Shown piece by piece: positions 16,606-25,403 of a stretch of DNA of 64,000 bases. The notes under the pieces are model-generated. The model saw only the letters and a list, made by a program, of their open reading frames with translations, was not told where the DNA came from and searched no databases. Within the stretch, counting starts at the first letter, position 1; each line of letters starts with the position of its first letter. A program made the position numbers and the translations under genes. Source of the DNA: Candidatus Frankia alpina. Its GTDB lineage: Bacteria > Actinomycetota > Actinomycetes > Frankiales > Frankiaceae. The stretch is from NCBI RefSeq assembly GCF_902806485.1, contig NZ_CADCWT010000006.1, positions 1 to 64,000 of the forward strand, read 5' to 3'.

Positions 16606-17205
16606 ATGGGCATCGTCTCGCCGGGCTTTCACGGCCGCCGGCGGTCGGCACGTACCTACCTTCCGCCAGGTCAGTACCTGGAAAAAGGGTTCCCGGTCCT
16701 CTCCGCGGGGCCAACTCCACGGGTGACGCGCGACCAGTGGGAGTTCGTGATCACGAATGAGGACGGGCGCAGATACCGCTGGAGCTGGCAGGAGTTCATG
16801 GCTCTGCCGAGCGAGACACCTACCGTCGACATCCACTGTGTCACCCAGTGGTCCAAGCTTGGCACTGCGTGGCAGGGCGTCTCGCTGGATGTGTTGCTCG
16901 CCGAGGTCGAGACCTCCGCGGACTTTGCTCTCGCCTACTCCTACGGTGGCTACACCACCAATCTGCCGGTCGATGACCTGCTGGACGGGCGAGCCTGGGT
17001 CGTCCACCGGTTCGACGGAAGCGATCTTGATTCCGAGCATGGTGGCCCGGCCCGCCTGCTCGTGCCCCACCTGTATTTCTGGAAGTCCGCCAAGTGGGTG
17101 CGCGGCCTCCGCCTGCTGGCCGAGGACGAGCCGGGCTTCTGGGAGGCCGGCGGATATCACGAGCGCGGTGACCCCTGGCTCGAGCAGAGGTACCGCGGCG
17201 ACTGA
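16606..17205 (+). CDS. Sulfite oxidase-like molybdopterin-dependent protein
   Basis: A 199-aa single-domain molybdopterin-binding oxidoreductase (YuiH/MsrP-like). VDIHCVTQWSKLG contains the Cys that ligates molybdenum (about residue 78); AYSYGGYTTNLPVDDLL, HGGPARLLVPHLYFWKSAKW and the C-terminal WEAGGYHERGDPW complete the family pattern. There is no signal peptide, so it is probably cytoplasmic. The natural start is ATG 16606 (MGIVSPGFHGRRR). The next gene, 48 bp on, is a flavin reductase that should supply its electrons. Confidence 0.85.
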   Translation: MGIVSPGFHGRRRSARTYLPPGQYLEKGFPVLSAGPTPRVTRDQWEFVITNEDGRRYRWSWQEFMALPSETPTVDIHCVTQWSKLGTAWQGVSLDVLLAEVETSADFALAYSYGGYTTNLPVDDLLDGRAWVVHRFDGSDLDSEHGGPARLLVPHLYFWKSAKWVRGLRLLAEDEPGFWEAGGYHERGDPWLEQRYRGD

Positions 17206-17253
17206 GCCATCCGGATGGCTGTCTGGATGCGATGGTGGAGGGAGGGGCGGGGC

Positions 17254-18030
17254 GTGGCGGAGCCGCTGCGGGAGCCGGCGGCTCGGCCGACGGCGGCCGG
17301 CCGGCTGCCCTGGCACGTCGCCCGTCTGGCCGAGGTGCGCGACGAGACGCCGAGCGCGCGGACTCTTGTGCTCGAGGTGCCGCAGTGGCCGGGTCATCTC
17401 GCCGGCCAACGGGTCGACGTACGTCTCACCGCCGAGGACGGCTACACCGCCCGCCGTAGCTACTCGCTCGCGGCCCCGGCCGATGGCGCTCGCGTCGTCC
17501 TCACGATTCAGCGCGTCGCGGACGGCGAGGTCTCGCCGTACCTGACTCAGGTTTTCGCCGTCGGCGACCCGGTGGAGATCCGCGGCCCGATCGGCGGCTG
17601 GTTCGTCTGGCGTCCGCAGGACCGGGCACCGGTGCTCCTCGTCGCCGGCGGCTCGGGCATCGTGCCGCTGATGGCCATGGTGCGTGCCCGCGCCGCCGCG
17701 GCGAGCCGGGCGCCGTTCCGGCTGGCCTACTCGGTCCGCACGCCGGGCGCCGGTTACTACTCGGCGGAGCTGCGGCTGCGCTCCCGCGCCGATCCCGGCC
17801 TCGACGTCACGCGGATCTACACCAGAGCGACGCCGCCGGACTGGTCGAGCCCGCCGCGTCGCCTCGGTCTCGCCGAGTTGTCCACGGTCGCGTGGCCCGC
17901 CGAGTTCGCGCCGACGTGCTACGTCTGCGGGCCGAACGGCTTTGTCGAGTCCGTCGCGGACATGCTCGTCGCGCTCGGCCATGATCCGTCCCGGGTCAGG
18001 ACCGAACGCTTCGGCCCGGGCGGGCGCTGA
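17254..18030 (+). CDS. Ferredoxin reductase-type FAD/NAD(P)-binding oxidoreductase
   Basis: A 258-aa FNR-family protein. FAD-domain motif RRSYSLAAP (R-x-Y-S-L) and the NAD-domain GGSGIVPLMAM and CGPNGFVESV are visible; no 2Fe-2S domain is fused. Start GTG 17254 has GGAGG about 12 nt upstream; the in-frame ATG-like start at 17215 would add 13 residues. Paired with the upstream molybdoprotein as its probable electron donor, an arrangement seen in many actinomycetes. Confidence 0.85.
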   Translation: MAEPLREPAARPTAAGRLPWHVARLAEVRDETPSARTLVLEVPQWPGHLAGQRVDVRLTAEDGYTARRSYSLAAPADGARVVLTIQRVADGEVSPYLTQVFAVGDPVEIRGPIGGWFVWRPQDRAPVLLVAGGSGIVPLMAMVRARAAAASRAPFRLAYSVRTPGAGYYSAELRLRSRADPGLDVTRIYTRATPPDWSSPPRRLGLAELSTVAWPAEFAPTCYVCGPNGFVESVADMLVALGHDPSRVRTERFGPGGR

Positions 18031-18359
18031 GGCCGAACTCCGGCGGTCGGCACTGGTGCCGATGTGGACCGTGAGAAGCACATTCATGTCGTCGTACGAC
18101 TATCTTTGCGAATCTCGCCGAAGATCTACCTGATTGTGGGGTCGGTTTTGCTTTCGGTATGCTTTCCCGTCGTATGGTCTACCGCATTCGCGCTGGCCTC
18201 GCTGAGGGCCGGCCGGTTGGCGGCGTTGGCCACTGCGGATCACGGTTGTGGCCTTCGCCGGGGCGATTTCGTGGCCCACCGGGTCAGAACGGGGGAGCGG
18301 TGACGTGAGCGGTGATGCCGGGTGCCGGGTGGGGACGTCGTGGCTTGTGGGGACGTCGG
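18031..18359. other. Intergenic region with lower GC
   Basis: 329 bases before the deacetylase. GC content falls between about 18080 and 18200. I see no gene, RNA or repeat; a promoter for the deacetylase probably lies here. Confidence 0.35.
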
Positions 18360-19235
18360 ATGAGTAGTGGTGACCGTCCGCAGCCACCGGTCTCTCGTCG
18401 ACGGTTGTTCGCCTGGTCCGCTTCGAGCGCGGCGGGCATCATTCTGCTCACCGTGGTCGATCCGGCGCGGGCGAATGAGGAGTCCCGTGCCGGCCAGCGG
18501 GCCGTCGACTCGGCGGCCCGGCCGCCCGGCACGGCCGGCAGTCGGTCCGGCGCCGTCCGGGGATCGGCGGGAGAGGCCGCGAGCGGCACGATCGGTACCG
18601 CGGCGGTGCCGGTTCCCACCGCGGTGCCGGTTCCCGCCGCACCCGCCCACCGGATCCACGAGCTGCGGCCGGATGCGCCGGCCAGTGCCATCGCGCTGAC
18701 GATCGACGATGGTCCGCATCCGGTCTGGACTCCCCGGATACTCGAGGTCCTTCGCGTCAATCGGGTATCTGCGACGTTCTCGCTGGTGGGCGCGCAGGCG
18801 GCGGCGAACCCGGAGCTGGTGCGCCGCATCGTCGCGGAGGGGCATACCCTTTGTAACCATACGATGACCCACCCGCAGCCGTTCAGTCGCCGTACACCGG
18901 ACCAGATCCGGGTCGAGATGACCCGCGCGCAGTCGGCGATCGTGGACGCGGGCGCTGAGCCGCCTCGGTTGTTCCGTGCACCGGGTGGGGACTGGTCCCC
19001 GGCCGTGCTTGCGGCCGCCTCCGGCCTGGGCATGACGTCCCTGGGTTGGGATGTGGACCCCCGGGACTGGGCGCGCCCGGGAACCGAGTCCATCCGGCAG
19101 TCCCTGGGTGGTGCCCGTCCCGGCGACATCCTGCTGTGCCACGACGGCGGCGGAAACCGCGCGCAGACCGTGGCCGCCCTGCAGCAGGTGCTGCCCATGC
19201 TGCGGGCGCGGGGGCTCTCCTTCGTTCCGCTCTGA
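18360..19235 (+). CDS. Tat-exported polysaccharide deacetylase (NodB domain)
   Basis: A 291-aa secreted deacetylase. The N-terminus has twin arginines and a hydrophobic run (SRRRLFAWSASSAAGIILL) ending near DPARA, a Tat-type signal. A low-complexity linker of about 60 residues leads to the NodB domain: ALTIDDGPHP (first Asp base and metal Asp, about 113-120), CNHTMTHP (metal histidines), RAPGGDWSP, DVDPRDWARPG and ILLCHDGGG. It should remove acetyl groups from peptidoglycan or chitin-like glycans. ATG 18360 (MSSGDRPQ) is preferred because upstream residues do not fit a signal. Confidence 0.88.
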   Translation: MSSGDRPQPPVSRRRLFAWSASSAAGIILLTVVDPARANEESRAGQRAVDSAARPPGTAGSRSGAVRGSAGEAASGTIGTAAVPVPTAVPVPAAPAHRIHELRPDAPASAIALTIDDGPHPVWTPRILEVLRVNRVSATFSLVGAQAAANPELVRRIVAEGHTLCNHTMTHPQPFSRRTPDQIRVEMTRAQSAIVDAGAEPPRLFRAPGGDWSPAVLAAASGLGMTSLGWDVDPRDWARPGTESIRQSLGGARPGDILLCHDGGGNRAQTVAALQQVLPMLRARGLSFVPL

Positions 19236-19303
19236 CCAGGTGGTTCATAGACATCCTGCGGGGAACTCTCTCCTACGGACAGGCCGAGGAGAGGGAGCAT
19301 TCG

Positions 19304-20020
19304 ATGGCTGACGTCGTCAACGAGGGCGCCCGCGGGCTGGGCGCCTGGCACATTCCCCGTAGCCGTGGCGCTGTCAGCGGCTTGCTGCTGATGCTCCTGG
19401 GCATCTGGGGCGCACTCATCCCCTTCGTCGGCCCGTACTTCGACTTCGCGTTCACCCCGAACAGCGCATGGACCTGGACGTCCGCGCGGTTCTGGCTGGA
19501 GGTACTGCCGGGGATCGCGGCGTTCGTCGGCGGTCTGCTACTGCTGGCAAGCACCAACAGGGGAACGGCTGCGCTCGGCGCCTGGTTGGCAATCGGTGCC
19601 GGAGCCTGGTTCATCATCGGTCCAACGCTCGCCGCACCGTGGCACCTCGGGTCGATCGGAACACCTCTCGGCGGGTCCGCCCGGCAGGCTCTCGAGTGGA
19701 TCAGCTTCTACTACGGTCTGGGTGCTGTGGTCCTTTTCCTGGGCTCGACGGCCTGGGGCCGGCTGAGCGTGCGCGGAGTTCGTGATGTCGCTTCGGCGCG
19801 GCGGCACCGGGAGCGCACGGCACTGCGATCGCGCGGCGGTCGGGAGGAGACGCTGGCGCCGCCCGTGTCCGAGCCGCAGGTGTACCCGAGCGATCGTCCC
19901 TCCTCGGCGCCCGCACCCGGGGCAGGAAGGCCAACCGGGGTCGACTCGGCGGGATCAGACCTTCCGGCGGATGGACGCGCGGGTGCCTACGGACGCCACC
20001 GGCGCCGCGACAACGGTTAG
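19304..20020 (+). CDS. Predicted membrane protein, four helices
   Basis: A 238-aa protein with a strong ribosome binding site (GAGGAGAGGGAG) before ATG 19304. Four hydrophobic helices span about residues 25-170: GLLLMLLGIWGALIPFVGPY, VLPGIAAFVGGLLLLA, GAWLAIGAGAWFIIGPTL and YYGLGAVVLFLGSTAWG. The last 70 residues are a polar, Arg/Pro-rich cytoplasmic tail. Similar proteins occur widely in actinomycetes without a known role. Confidence 0.75.
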   Translation: MADVVNEGARGLGAWHIPRSRGAVSGLLLMLLGIWGALIPFVGPYFDFAFTPNSAWTWTSARFWLEVLPGIAAFVGGLLLLASTNRGTAALGAWLAIGAGAWFIIGPTLAAPWHLGSIGTPLGGSARQALEWISFYYGLGAVVLFLGSTAWGRLSVRGVRDVASARRHRERTALRSRGGREETLAPPVSEPQVYPSDRPSSAPAPGAGRPTGVDSAGSDLPADGRAGAYGRHRRRDNG

Positions 20021-20136
20021 GACCCGCGACCCCAGTCAGAACACGGATCATCAACGCGGCGGCGCTCAGCGTCGCCGTGCCGCCGTGCAGATGTGCAGAT
20101 GTGACATGTCGACGCCAGGCCGGCGATCGTGCTGGT

Positions 20137-20769
20137 ATGAAAATCATGGTGACGCGTGACGACATATCCGAAGTGCGGGCCAAGGTGGCGGCGGCAGTGG
20201 CCGGCTTTCAGCCGCAGCGACTGCCTACAGAGGGGCGCCGCCGTGCGGCGGTCGCGGTGGCACTCGGCGAGGACGCGCAGGGCCGGCCCAGTTTCCTGCT
20301 CACCCGCCGGGCTGCCCGCATGCGGACGCACGCGGGGCAGTGGGCGCTGCCCGGCGGCCGGGCGGACGACGGCGAGGATGCCGCGGCAACCGCACGTCGC
20401 GAGCTGGCAGAAGAGGTCGGTGTCGAGCTCCCGGCGCAGGAGGTTCTCGGCACCCTCGATGACTACGGGACCCGATCCGGCTTCGTGATGACCCCGGTGG
20501 TGTTGTGGGCGGGTTCACGATTGCAGGTCACCAACCCGGAGGTTCGAGAGGTCGCTTCAGTCCATGTCGTACCACTCGACGAGCTGGACGTGCGGCCGCG
20601 TTTCCTCACGATTCCCGAATCGGACCGGCCCGTCATCCAGCTTCCGTTGCTCGGCAGCCTCGTGCACGCCCCGACGGGCGCGATCCTCTACCAGTTCGCC
20701 GAGCTTGTGCTGAGGGGTCGGCATACCCGGGTCGCCGAGTTCGAACAGCCCGTCTTCGCCTGGCGCTGA
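20137..20769 (+). CDS. NUDIX hydrolase, CoA pyrophosphatase-like
   Basis: A 210-aa NUDIX enzyme. The Nudix box is intact (G-x5-E-x7-REL-x-EEVG, in GGRADDGEDAAATARRELAE). Directly before it, LLTRRAARMRTHAGQWALPG resembles the CoA-specific motif LLTxRSxxLRxHxGQ of coenzyme A diphosphatases, so cleavage of CoA or related dinucleotides is likely. ATG 20137 is chosen over the longer GTG reading at 20077, whose extra residues look non-coding. Confidence 0.83.
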   Translation: MKIMVTRDDISEVRAKVAAAVAGFQPQRLPTEGRRRAAVAVALGEDAQGRPSFLLTRRAARMRTHAGQWALPGGRADDGEDAAATARRELAEEVGVELPAQEVLGTLDDYGTRSGFVMTPVVLWAGSRLQVTNPEVREVASVHVVPLDELDVRPRFLTIPESDRPVIQLPLLGSLVHAPTGAILYQFAELVLRGRHTRVAEFEQPVFAWR

Positions 20770-20836
20770 CCTGCCGTTGCTTCTCAGCGACTGATAGTGC
20801 CCAGATGGCGTGGCGCCACGTTCGCTGATCATGCCG

Positions 20837-20854
20837 CCTCACCTCTCGGTGAGG
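20837..20854. terminator. Short hairpin between convergent genes
   Basis: CCTCACC-TCTC-GGTGAGG abuts the stop codon of pxpC and follows the NUDIX gene; it can act for both strands. Confidence 0.45.
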
Positions 20855-21760
20855 TCAGTCGTCGGGCCGGGCGTTCACGAGCCCGCGAGCCGGGCGGAAT
20901 CGAAGGCGCTGGCCGGGTCGGCACTGCGCGGCCAGTGGAAGATCCGCGGCCGCGACGACACCCAGTACGGGATAGCCGCCGGTGACCGGGTGGTCCGCAA
21001 GAAAGATCACGGGCTGGCCACTCGGGGGAATCTGAATCCCGCCGGCGACGACTGCCTCGGACGGCAGCTCGGCGGTGATCCGCCGATGCATCGCGGGACC
21101 GCGCAGCCGGACGCCGACGCGATCGCTGTCGGCCGTGACCTCGTATACCTTCGCGCACAGGTCCGCGAGGGCCGCTGCGTCGAACCAGTCCGCCCGCGGA
21201 CCGGCCAGCACCCGCAACTTCGGCTGGTCGACATAACGGGCATGCGGCGCGAGGTCGACCGTCGGCGGATCGGACATCTCTCGGCCGAGGGGGAGGCGCG
21301 CGCCTGCCACCAGCGGTTCGGGCCCGATGCCGGCGAGGGTGTCCCGGGACCTGGAGCCGAGTACGGCCGGTACGTCCACCCCGCCGCGGATGCCCAGATA
21401 CGTGCGCACGCCCTGGGCCGGGACACCGACTCGCAGCAGCGCGCCCGCCTGTACGTCGACCGGGGCGTACATCCCGATCTGGTGGCCCGCGAGCTCGAGC
21501 GGGCAGGGCGCGCCGGTGACGGCGATCATTCCAGGGTGGCTGAACCGGACGATCAGACCCCCGTAGGTGACTTCGATGGCTGCCGCGCTGGGCACGTTAC
21601 CCACCAGGCGGTTCGCCAGGCGCAGGCTGTGGCGGTCGACGGCACCGGACCGGGTGATGCCGAGGTGCGCGAGTCCGGGTCGGCCGAGATCCTGCACCGT
21701 GGCGAACGGCCCGGGGACCACGATCGCGATCTCATCGGCCCGTTCCCCTGGCCCCGTCAC
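20855..21760 (-). CDS. pxpC: 5-oxoprolinase subunit PxpC (biotin-dependent carboxyltransferase domain)
   Basis: A 301-aa KipA/AHS2-type protein: GPFATVQDLGRPGLAHLGI and GAVDRHSLRLANRLVGN at the N-terminus are signatures, as are SDRVGVRLRGPA and GGIQIPPSGQPVIFLADHP later on. With PxpA and PxpB it hydrolyses 5-oxoproline (pyroglutamate) to glutamate using ATP. GTG 21760 overlaps the pxpB stop by 4 nt; upstream in-frame residues are non-coding. Last of three genes in the order A-B-C. Confidence 0.9.
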   Translation of the reverse strand: MTGPGERADEIAIVVPGPFATVQDLGRPGLAHLGITRSGAVDRHSLRLANRLVGNVPSAAAIEVTYGGLIVRFSHPGMIAVTGAPCPLELAGHQIGMYAPVDVQAGALLRVGVPAQGVRTYLGIRGGVDVPAVLGSRSRDTLAGIGPEPLVAGARLPLGREMSDPPTVDLAPHARYVDQPKLRVLAGPRADWFDAAALADLCAKVYEVTADSDRVGVRLRGPAMHRRITAELPSEAVVAGGIQIPPSGQPVIFLADHPVTGGYPVLGVVAAADLPLAAQCRPGQRLRFRPARGLVNARPDD

Positions 21761-22410
21761 GACCGCACAGCCCCGGCGGCGTCCGCCGCGACGAAGCGCA
21801 CCGCAGCGCCCGGCATGAGCAGGGCCGGTGGATCTCGCGTGAGGTCGAAGACGGTCAGGTCCGTCCGGCCGATCAGATGCCACCCGCCGGGCGACGCCCG
21901 GGGGTACACACCGGTGAACTCGTCGGCGATCGCGATGGCGCCTGCCGGCACCCGCGTGCGGGGACTGTTCCGGCGGGGAACACGCAGGCTCGGATCCAGA
22001 CCGGAGATGTAGGCGAAGCCCGGCGCGAAGCCGCAGAACGCGACCCGATGTCGACCATGCAGGTGCCGTTGGATGATCTGCGCCGGGGTGAGCCCGGTGA
22101 GCCGCGCGAGGTCACCCAGGTCGGGACCGTCGTAACGGACGGGAATGATCATAGCCGGCGGCGCGACCTTCGCCGTGGCGGGCGGGTGCCGACCGGCCGA
22201 CCCGGCCGACACCTCCTGCAGCAGGGCCCGGAGCCGGGCCGGACCGGTGGCTGCCGGATCGAACGCGACGAGGATGGTCCGCGCCGCCGGCACCAGGTCG
22301 ATGACGCCCGGCGGGATGTTCCGCCGCAGCCGCCCATAAAGTTCTTCGACTTCTTGCAGGTTCGCGACCTCGACGAGCAGTGCTTCGCCCCCGCAGGGCA
22401 GGATGCGCAT
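21757..22410 (-). CDS. pxpB: 5-oxoprolinase subunit PxpB
   Basis: A 217-aa KipI/AHS1-type protein. MRILPCGGEALLVEV, IPVRYDGPDLGDLA, HRVAFCGFAPGFAYISGL and VPAGAIAIADEFTGVYP are family signatures. ATG 22410 (or the GTG immediately before) follows AAAGGA and lies 10 nt after the pxpA stop, so the genes are co-transcribed and probably coupled. Confidence 0.9.
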   Translation of the reverse strand: MRILPCGGEALLVEVANLQEVEELYGRLRRNIPPGVIDLVPAARTILVAFDPAATGPARLRALLQEVSAGSAGRHPPATAKVAPPAMIIPVRYDGPDLGDLARLTGLTPAQIIQRHLHGRHRVAFCGFAPGFAYISGLDPSLRVPRRNSPRTRVPAGAIAIADEFTGVYPRASPGGWHLIGRTDLTVFDLTRDPPALLMPGAAVRFVAADAAGAVRS

Positions 22411-22420
22411 CACGGTCCTT

Positions 22421-23251
22421 TCAGCAGAAAGGCGACAGCGCGACACCGGCGGTACACAGGGCGTGGCGCAGCCGCCTGACCACCTCGACGGCCCCAGGGG
22501 TGTCGCCGTGGACGCACAGGGACCGGGCGAGTATGCGCACCGGTGTGCCCTGTTCGCTGAGCACAGTTCCCTCCGTGGCCATCCGTACGCCTCGGGCGAC
22601 CACGGCGTCCAGATCGTCCAGCACGGCACCAGGGCGACGGCGGGGGACGAGCGTGCCCTCGGGCGTGTAGGCGCGATCCGCGAACGCCTCACCGACAGTT
22701 GTGAGGCCGGCGGCGGCGGCCTGGCGCAACCAGACCGAGCCCGGTAGACCGAGGACCGGCAGCGTCGTGTCGTAGCCGCGGACCGCCTCGACCACGGCCT
22801 GTGCCTGTTCGGCGTCGGCGACGATCGTGTTGTAGAGCGCCCCGTGCGGTTTGACGTAGCGCACCCGATCGCCGGCGACCCGGGCGAAGGCGTCGAGCGC
22901 GCCGAGCTGGTAGGTGACATCGTCACGCAGGTCATCCGGATCCATGTCGATGCGTCGACGGCCGAATCCGGCGAGGTCCCGATAGCTGACCTGAGCGCCG
23001 ATGCGTACCCCGAGACGGACGGCGTGCTCGCAGGTCCGCCGCATGGTCGCCGGATCCCCGGCGTGAAAACCGCAGGCCACGTTGGCGCTTGTCACCAGGC
23101 CGAGCAGCGCCTCGTCGTCGGTGAGCCGCCAGATTCCGAAGCCCTCACCGAGGTCGGCGTTGAGATCCAGGGGACGCCCCCCGCGGCCCGGTGGATCTTC
23201 CCCGAGTCGACGGGCAGCTCCAGTGTCGGCCATGCCTCGATTGTTCACCAT
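22421..23251 (-). CDS. pxpA: 5-oxoprolinase subunit PxpA (LamB/YcsF family)
   Basis: A TIM-barrel-like protein of 276 aa. DLNADLGEGFGIW, SANVACGFHAGDP, IGAQVSYRDLAGFGRR, VKPHGALYN and VGEAFADRAYTPEGTLVPR are diagnostic. First gene of the pxpABC operon. Start uncertain: ATG/GTG around 23251 or ATG 23233; the conserved part begins about 25 residues in, so either gives an extension. Confidence 0.9.
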   Translation of the reverse strand: MVNNRGMADTGAARRLGEDPPGRGGRPLDLNADLGEGFGIWRLTDDEALLGLVTSANVACGFHAGDPATMRRTCEHAVRLGVRIGAQVSYRDLAGFGRRRIDMDPDDLRDDVTYQLGALDAFARVAGDRVRYVKPHGALYNTIVADAEQAQAVVEAVRGYDTTLPVLGLPGSVWLRQAAAAGLTTVGEAFADRAYTPEGTLVPRRRPGAVLDDLDAVVARGVRMATEGTVLSEQGTPVRILARSLCVHGDTPGAVEVVRRLRHALCTAGVALSPFC

Positions 23252-23350
23252 GTGCGGGTGGCTCGCCTTTCGGGCGACCCGCTGATGCTTTCGATCCGAT
23301 CATGCTGATGGCCCGGTTCCTGGCCTGGCACCGCTTTCCGTGCGGGGGCG

Positions 23351-24007
23351 GTGATAATCGAACCCGTGGAGGACGCCTGTTCGCTCGGAGAAGCCGCCGG
23401 GCGCGACCGGCGGTGGTCTTCCGCCGGTCGGGTCGGGCGCGCCGTACTGGCCGGTGCCGTACCGGCCGCAGTGTCGATCGGCCCGTTCCGGCATTCCCGA
23501 GGGCCCGCGGACGCTCCGATCGTGGTTGTGGAGTACGCCGACTTCCAATGTCCCTACTGCGCGCGTGCGGCACCCGTCCTGCGCGAGTTCGCCGAGACAT
23601 CCCAGGGGCAGGTTCGGCTCGTCTTCCGGCACTTCCCCGTCTTCGACATCCATCCCTATGCGCTCACCGCCGCGCTGGCCGCGGAGGCCGCCGGCGTGCA
23701 GGGTGGGTTCTGGGGGATGCACGGCCTTCTCTTCGCCCGCCAGGTCCGGCTTGCCGACAGGTTTCTGCACGCCTACGCGGCCTCACTCGGCCTCGACGGA
23801 GATCTGGTCATCGGGGACGCGGCGCAGCCCTTCGGGGACGCCGTGGAGGCTGACTATGCGCGTGGGATCGAGCAGGGGGTGCGCGGCACGCCGACGATCT
23901 TCATCAACGGCGAACCTTATTGGGGGCGTATGGAGATCGCCCCCTTGCGCAAGGCGGCGAGTCTGTCACTTCGCCGGAACCGGCGTGCGCCATGGTCGCG
24001 GGGGTAG
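23351..24007 (+). CDS. DsbA-family thioredoxin-like oxidoreductase
   Basis: A 218-aa protein of the DsbA/NhaA-C type. YADFQCPYCARAAPVLREF holds the CPYC redox pair (about residues 67-70); GVRGTPTIFINGEPYWG is the cis-Pro loop. In several actinobacteria this domain is fused to the C-terminus of NhaA; here it is a separate convergent gene whose last 42 bp overlap the 3' end of nhaA. The N-terminal 40 residues have a weak hydrophobic stretch (AVLAGAVPAAVSIG) that might be a membrane anchor. Confidence 0.83.
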   Translation: MIIEPVEDACSLGEAAGRDRRWSSAGRVGRAVLAGAVPAAVSIGPFRHSRGPADAPIVVVEYADFQCPYCARAAPVLREFAETSQGQVRLVFRHFPVFDIHPYALTAALAAEAAGVQGGFWGMHGLLFARQVRLADRFLHAYAASLGLDGDLVIGDAAQPFGDAVEADYARGIEQGVRGTPTIFINGEPYWGRMEIAPLRKAASLSLRRNRRAPWSRG

Positions 24008-25348
24008 ACGAGGCACGGGTTCATCGGTCAGCGGCGAGCACAGCGGCATCCGCTCGCCGAGTATCCGCAGGATGACGGTTCCGGCGAGGGCGGCCAGGAG
24101 CGAGCCGGCGAGGATGCCGATCTTGGCCTGGTCCCGCAGGGACTCGTCGGTGAAGGCCAGTTCCGTGATGAACAACGAGATGGTGAAGCCGATCCCCGCC
24201 AGGGTGGCCGCGCCGAGCAGATGTCCATACCGCACCTGCCCCGGCAGTTGATCAAGACCCGTCCGGATTGCGATCAGGCTGGCCGCGGTGATTCCGCAGG
24301 TATTGCCGACGATCAGGGCCGCCGCTACACCCAGCGTGACCGATGATGTCGAAGCCGTGCGCAGGGCCGAGCCATCGAGGTGAACGCCTGCATTCGCCAG
24401 ACCGAACACGGGAACGACGACGAACGCGCTGATGGGGTGCAGCACACGCTGCAACCGGTCGTTTGCGGGTACCGTTGCCTTCGCTGCCGCCACGGTGAGG
24501 CCGACTCGGGTGGCGTTGGAGTCCTCCTGCAGGGCCCGGACGTAGATCGGCACCTCCTCGACCTGGTCGGGACGGGGCGGGACGGCGGGAACGAGCAGAC
24601 CCACGAGAACGCCCGCCAGCGTCGCATGGACACCGGAGACGTGAATCGCGCCCCAGAGTACAACCGACGCGAGGATGTACGGGGGGAGCTGCCATACGCG
24701 CAGCCAACGCAAGGCGAGGATTGCCAGCACCGTCGCGACCGCGACCGCGAGACCGACCAGATTCAAGTGATCCGTATAGAAAATTCCCACCACGGTGATT
24801 GCCCCGATATCGTCCACGATCGCGAGGGTGAGCAGGAACAGCCGCAATCGGTCCGGGCACCGGGGGCCGAACAGGGCGAGGATCCCGATGACGAACGCCG
24901 TATCGGTGGACATCGGGATGCCCCACCCGCTCGATTCCGGCCCGGATCGGTTACAGACGAAGTAGATCACCGCCGGTAGTGCCAGCCCACCGATCGCGCC
25001 GAGAGCGGGCACGGCGATCGTGCGCCGGTCGCGCAGCTCGCCCGTGGTGAACTCGCGGCTGATCTCCAGACCCACGACGGCAAAGAAGATTGCCATGGCG
25101 CCGTCGTTCACCCAGTGGTGCAACGTCATGTCGAACCCGGCGTCACCAAGGCGAAGCTCCGCCGTGGTACTCCAGAATCTGTCGTAACTGCCCGACCACG
25201 GCGAGTTCGCCCAGATGAGGGCGGCGACCGCGGCGAGCAGGAGAAGAACGGCGCCACCGGCCTCGGTCGCGAGGAACTCCCGCATCGACGGGGCGACCTG
25301 CGGCAACCGGACCCGGAGTCCGGGGCCTGGCCGGGGCGGCGCAGTCAC
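23966..25348 (-). CDS. nhaA: Na+/H+ antiporter NhaA
   Basis: A 460-aa antiporter with about 12 helices. Key regions are present: GAMAIFFAVVGLEISREF, PMSTDTAFVIGILALFG (the Thr-Asp of the discontinuous helix), LAIVDDIGAITVVGIFY (the paired ion-binding Asp) and the later LLGAATLAGIGFTISLFI. It exports sodium in exchange for protons. The start, MTAPPRPGPG, adds a short cytoplasmic tail. The 3' end overlaps the DsbA-like gene on the other strand. Confidence 0.93.
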   Translation of the reverse strand: MTAPPRPGPGLRVRLPQVAPSMREFLATEAGGAVLLLLAAVAALIWANSPWSGSYDRFWSTTAELRLGDAGFDMTLHHWVNDGAMAIFFAVVGLEISREFTTGELRDRRTIAVPALGAIGGLALPAVIYFVCNRSGPESSGWGIPMSTDTAFVIGILALFGPRCPDRLRLFLLTLAIVDDIGAITVVGIFYTDHLNLVGLAVAVATVLAILALRWLRVWQLPPYILASVVLWGAIHVSGVHATLAGVLVGLLVPAVPPRPDQVEEVPIYVRALQEDSNATRVGLTVAAAKATVPANDRLQRVLHPISAFVVVPVFGLANAGVHLDGSALRTASTSSVTLGVAAALIVGNTCGITAASLIAIRTGLDQLPGQVRYGHLLGAATLAGIGFTISLFITELAFTDESLRDQAKIGILAGSLLAALAGTVILRILGERMPLCSPLTDEPVPRLPPRPWRTPVPAK

Positions 25349-25403
25349 CTTCGAGTTTTCCTACCCGGCAGGCCGGGCAGGCCGCTGCGCGAGCCGCATG
25401 CGT

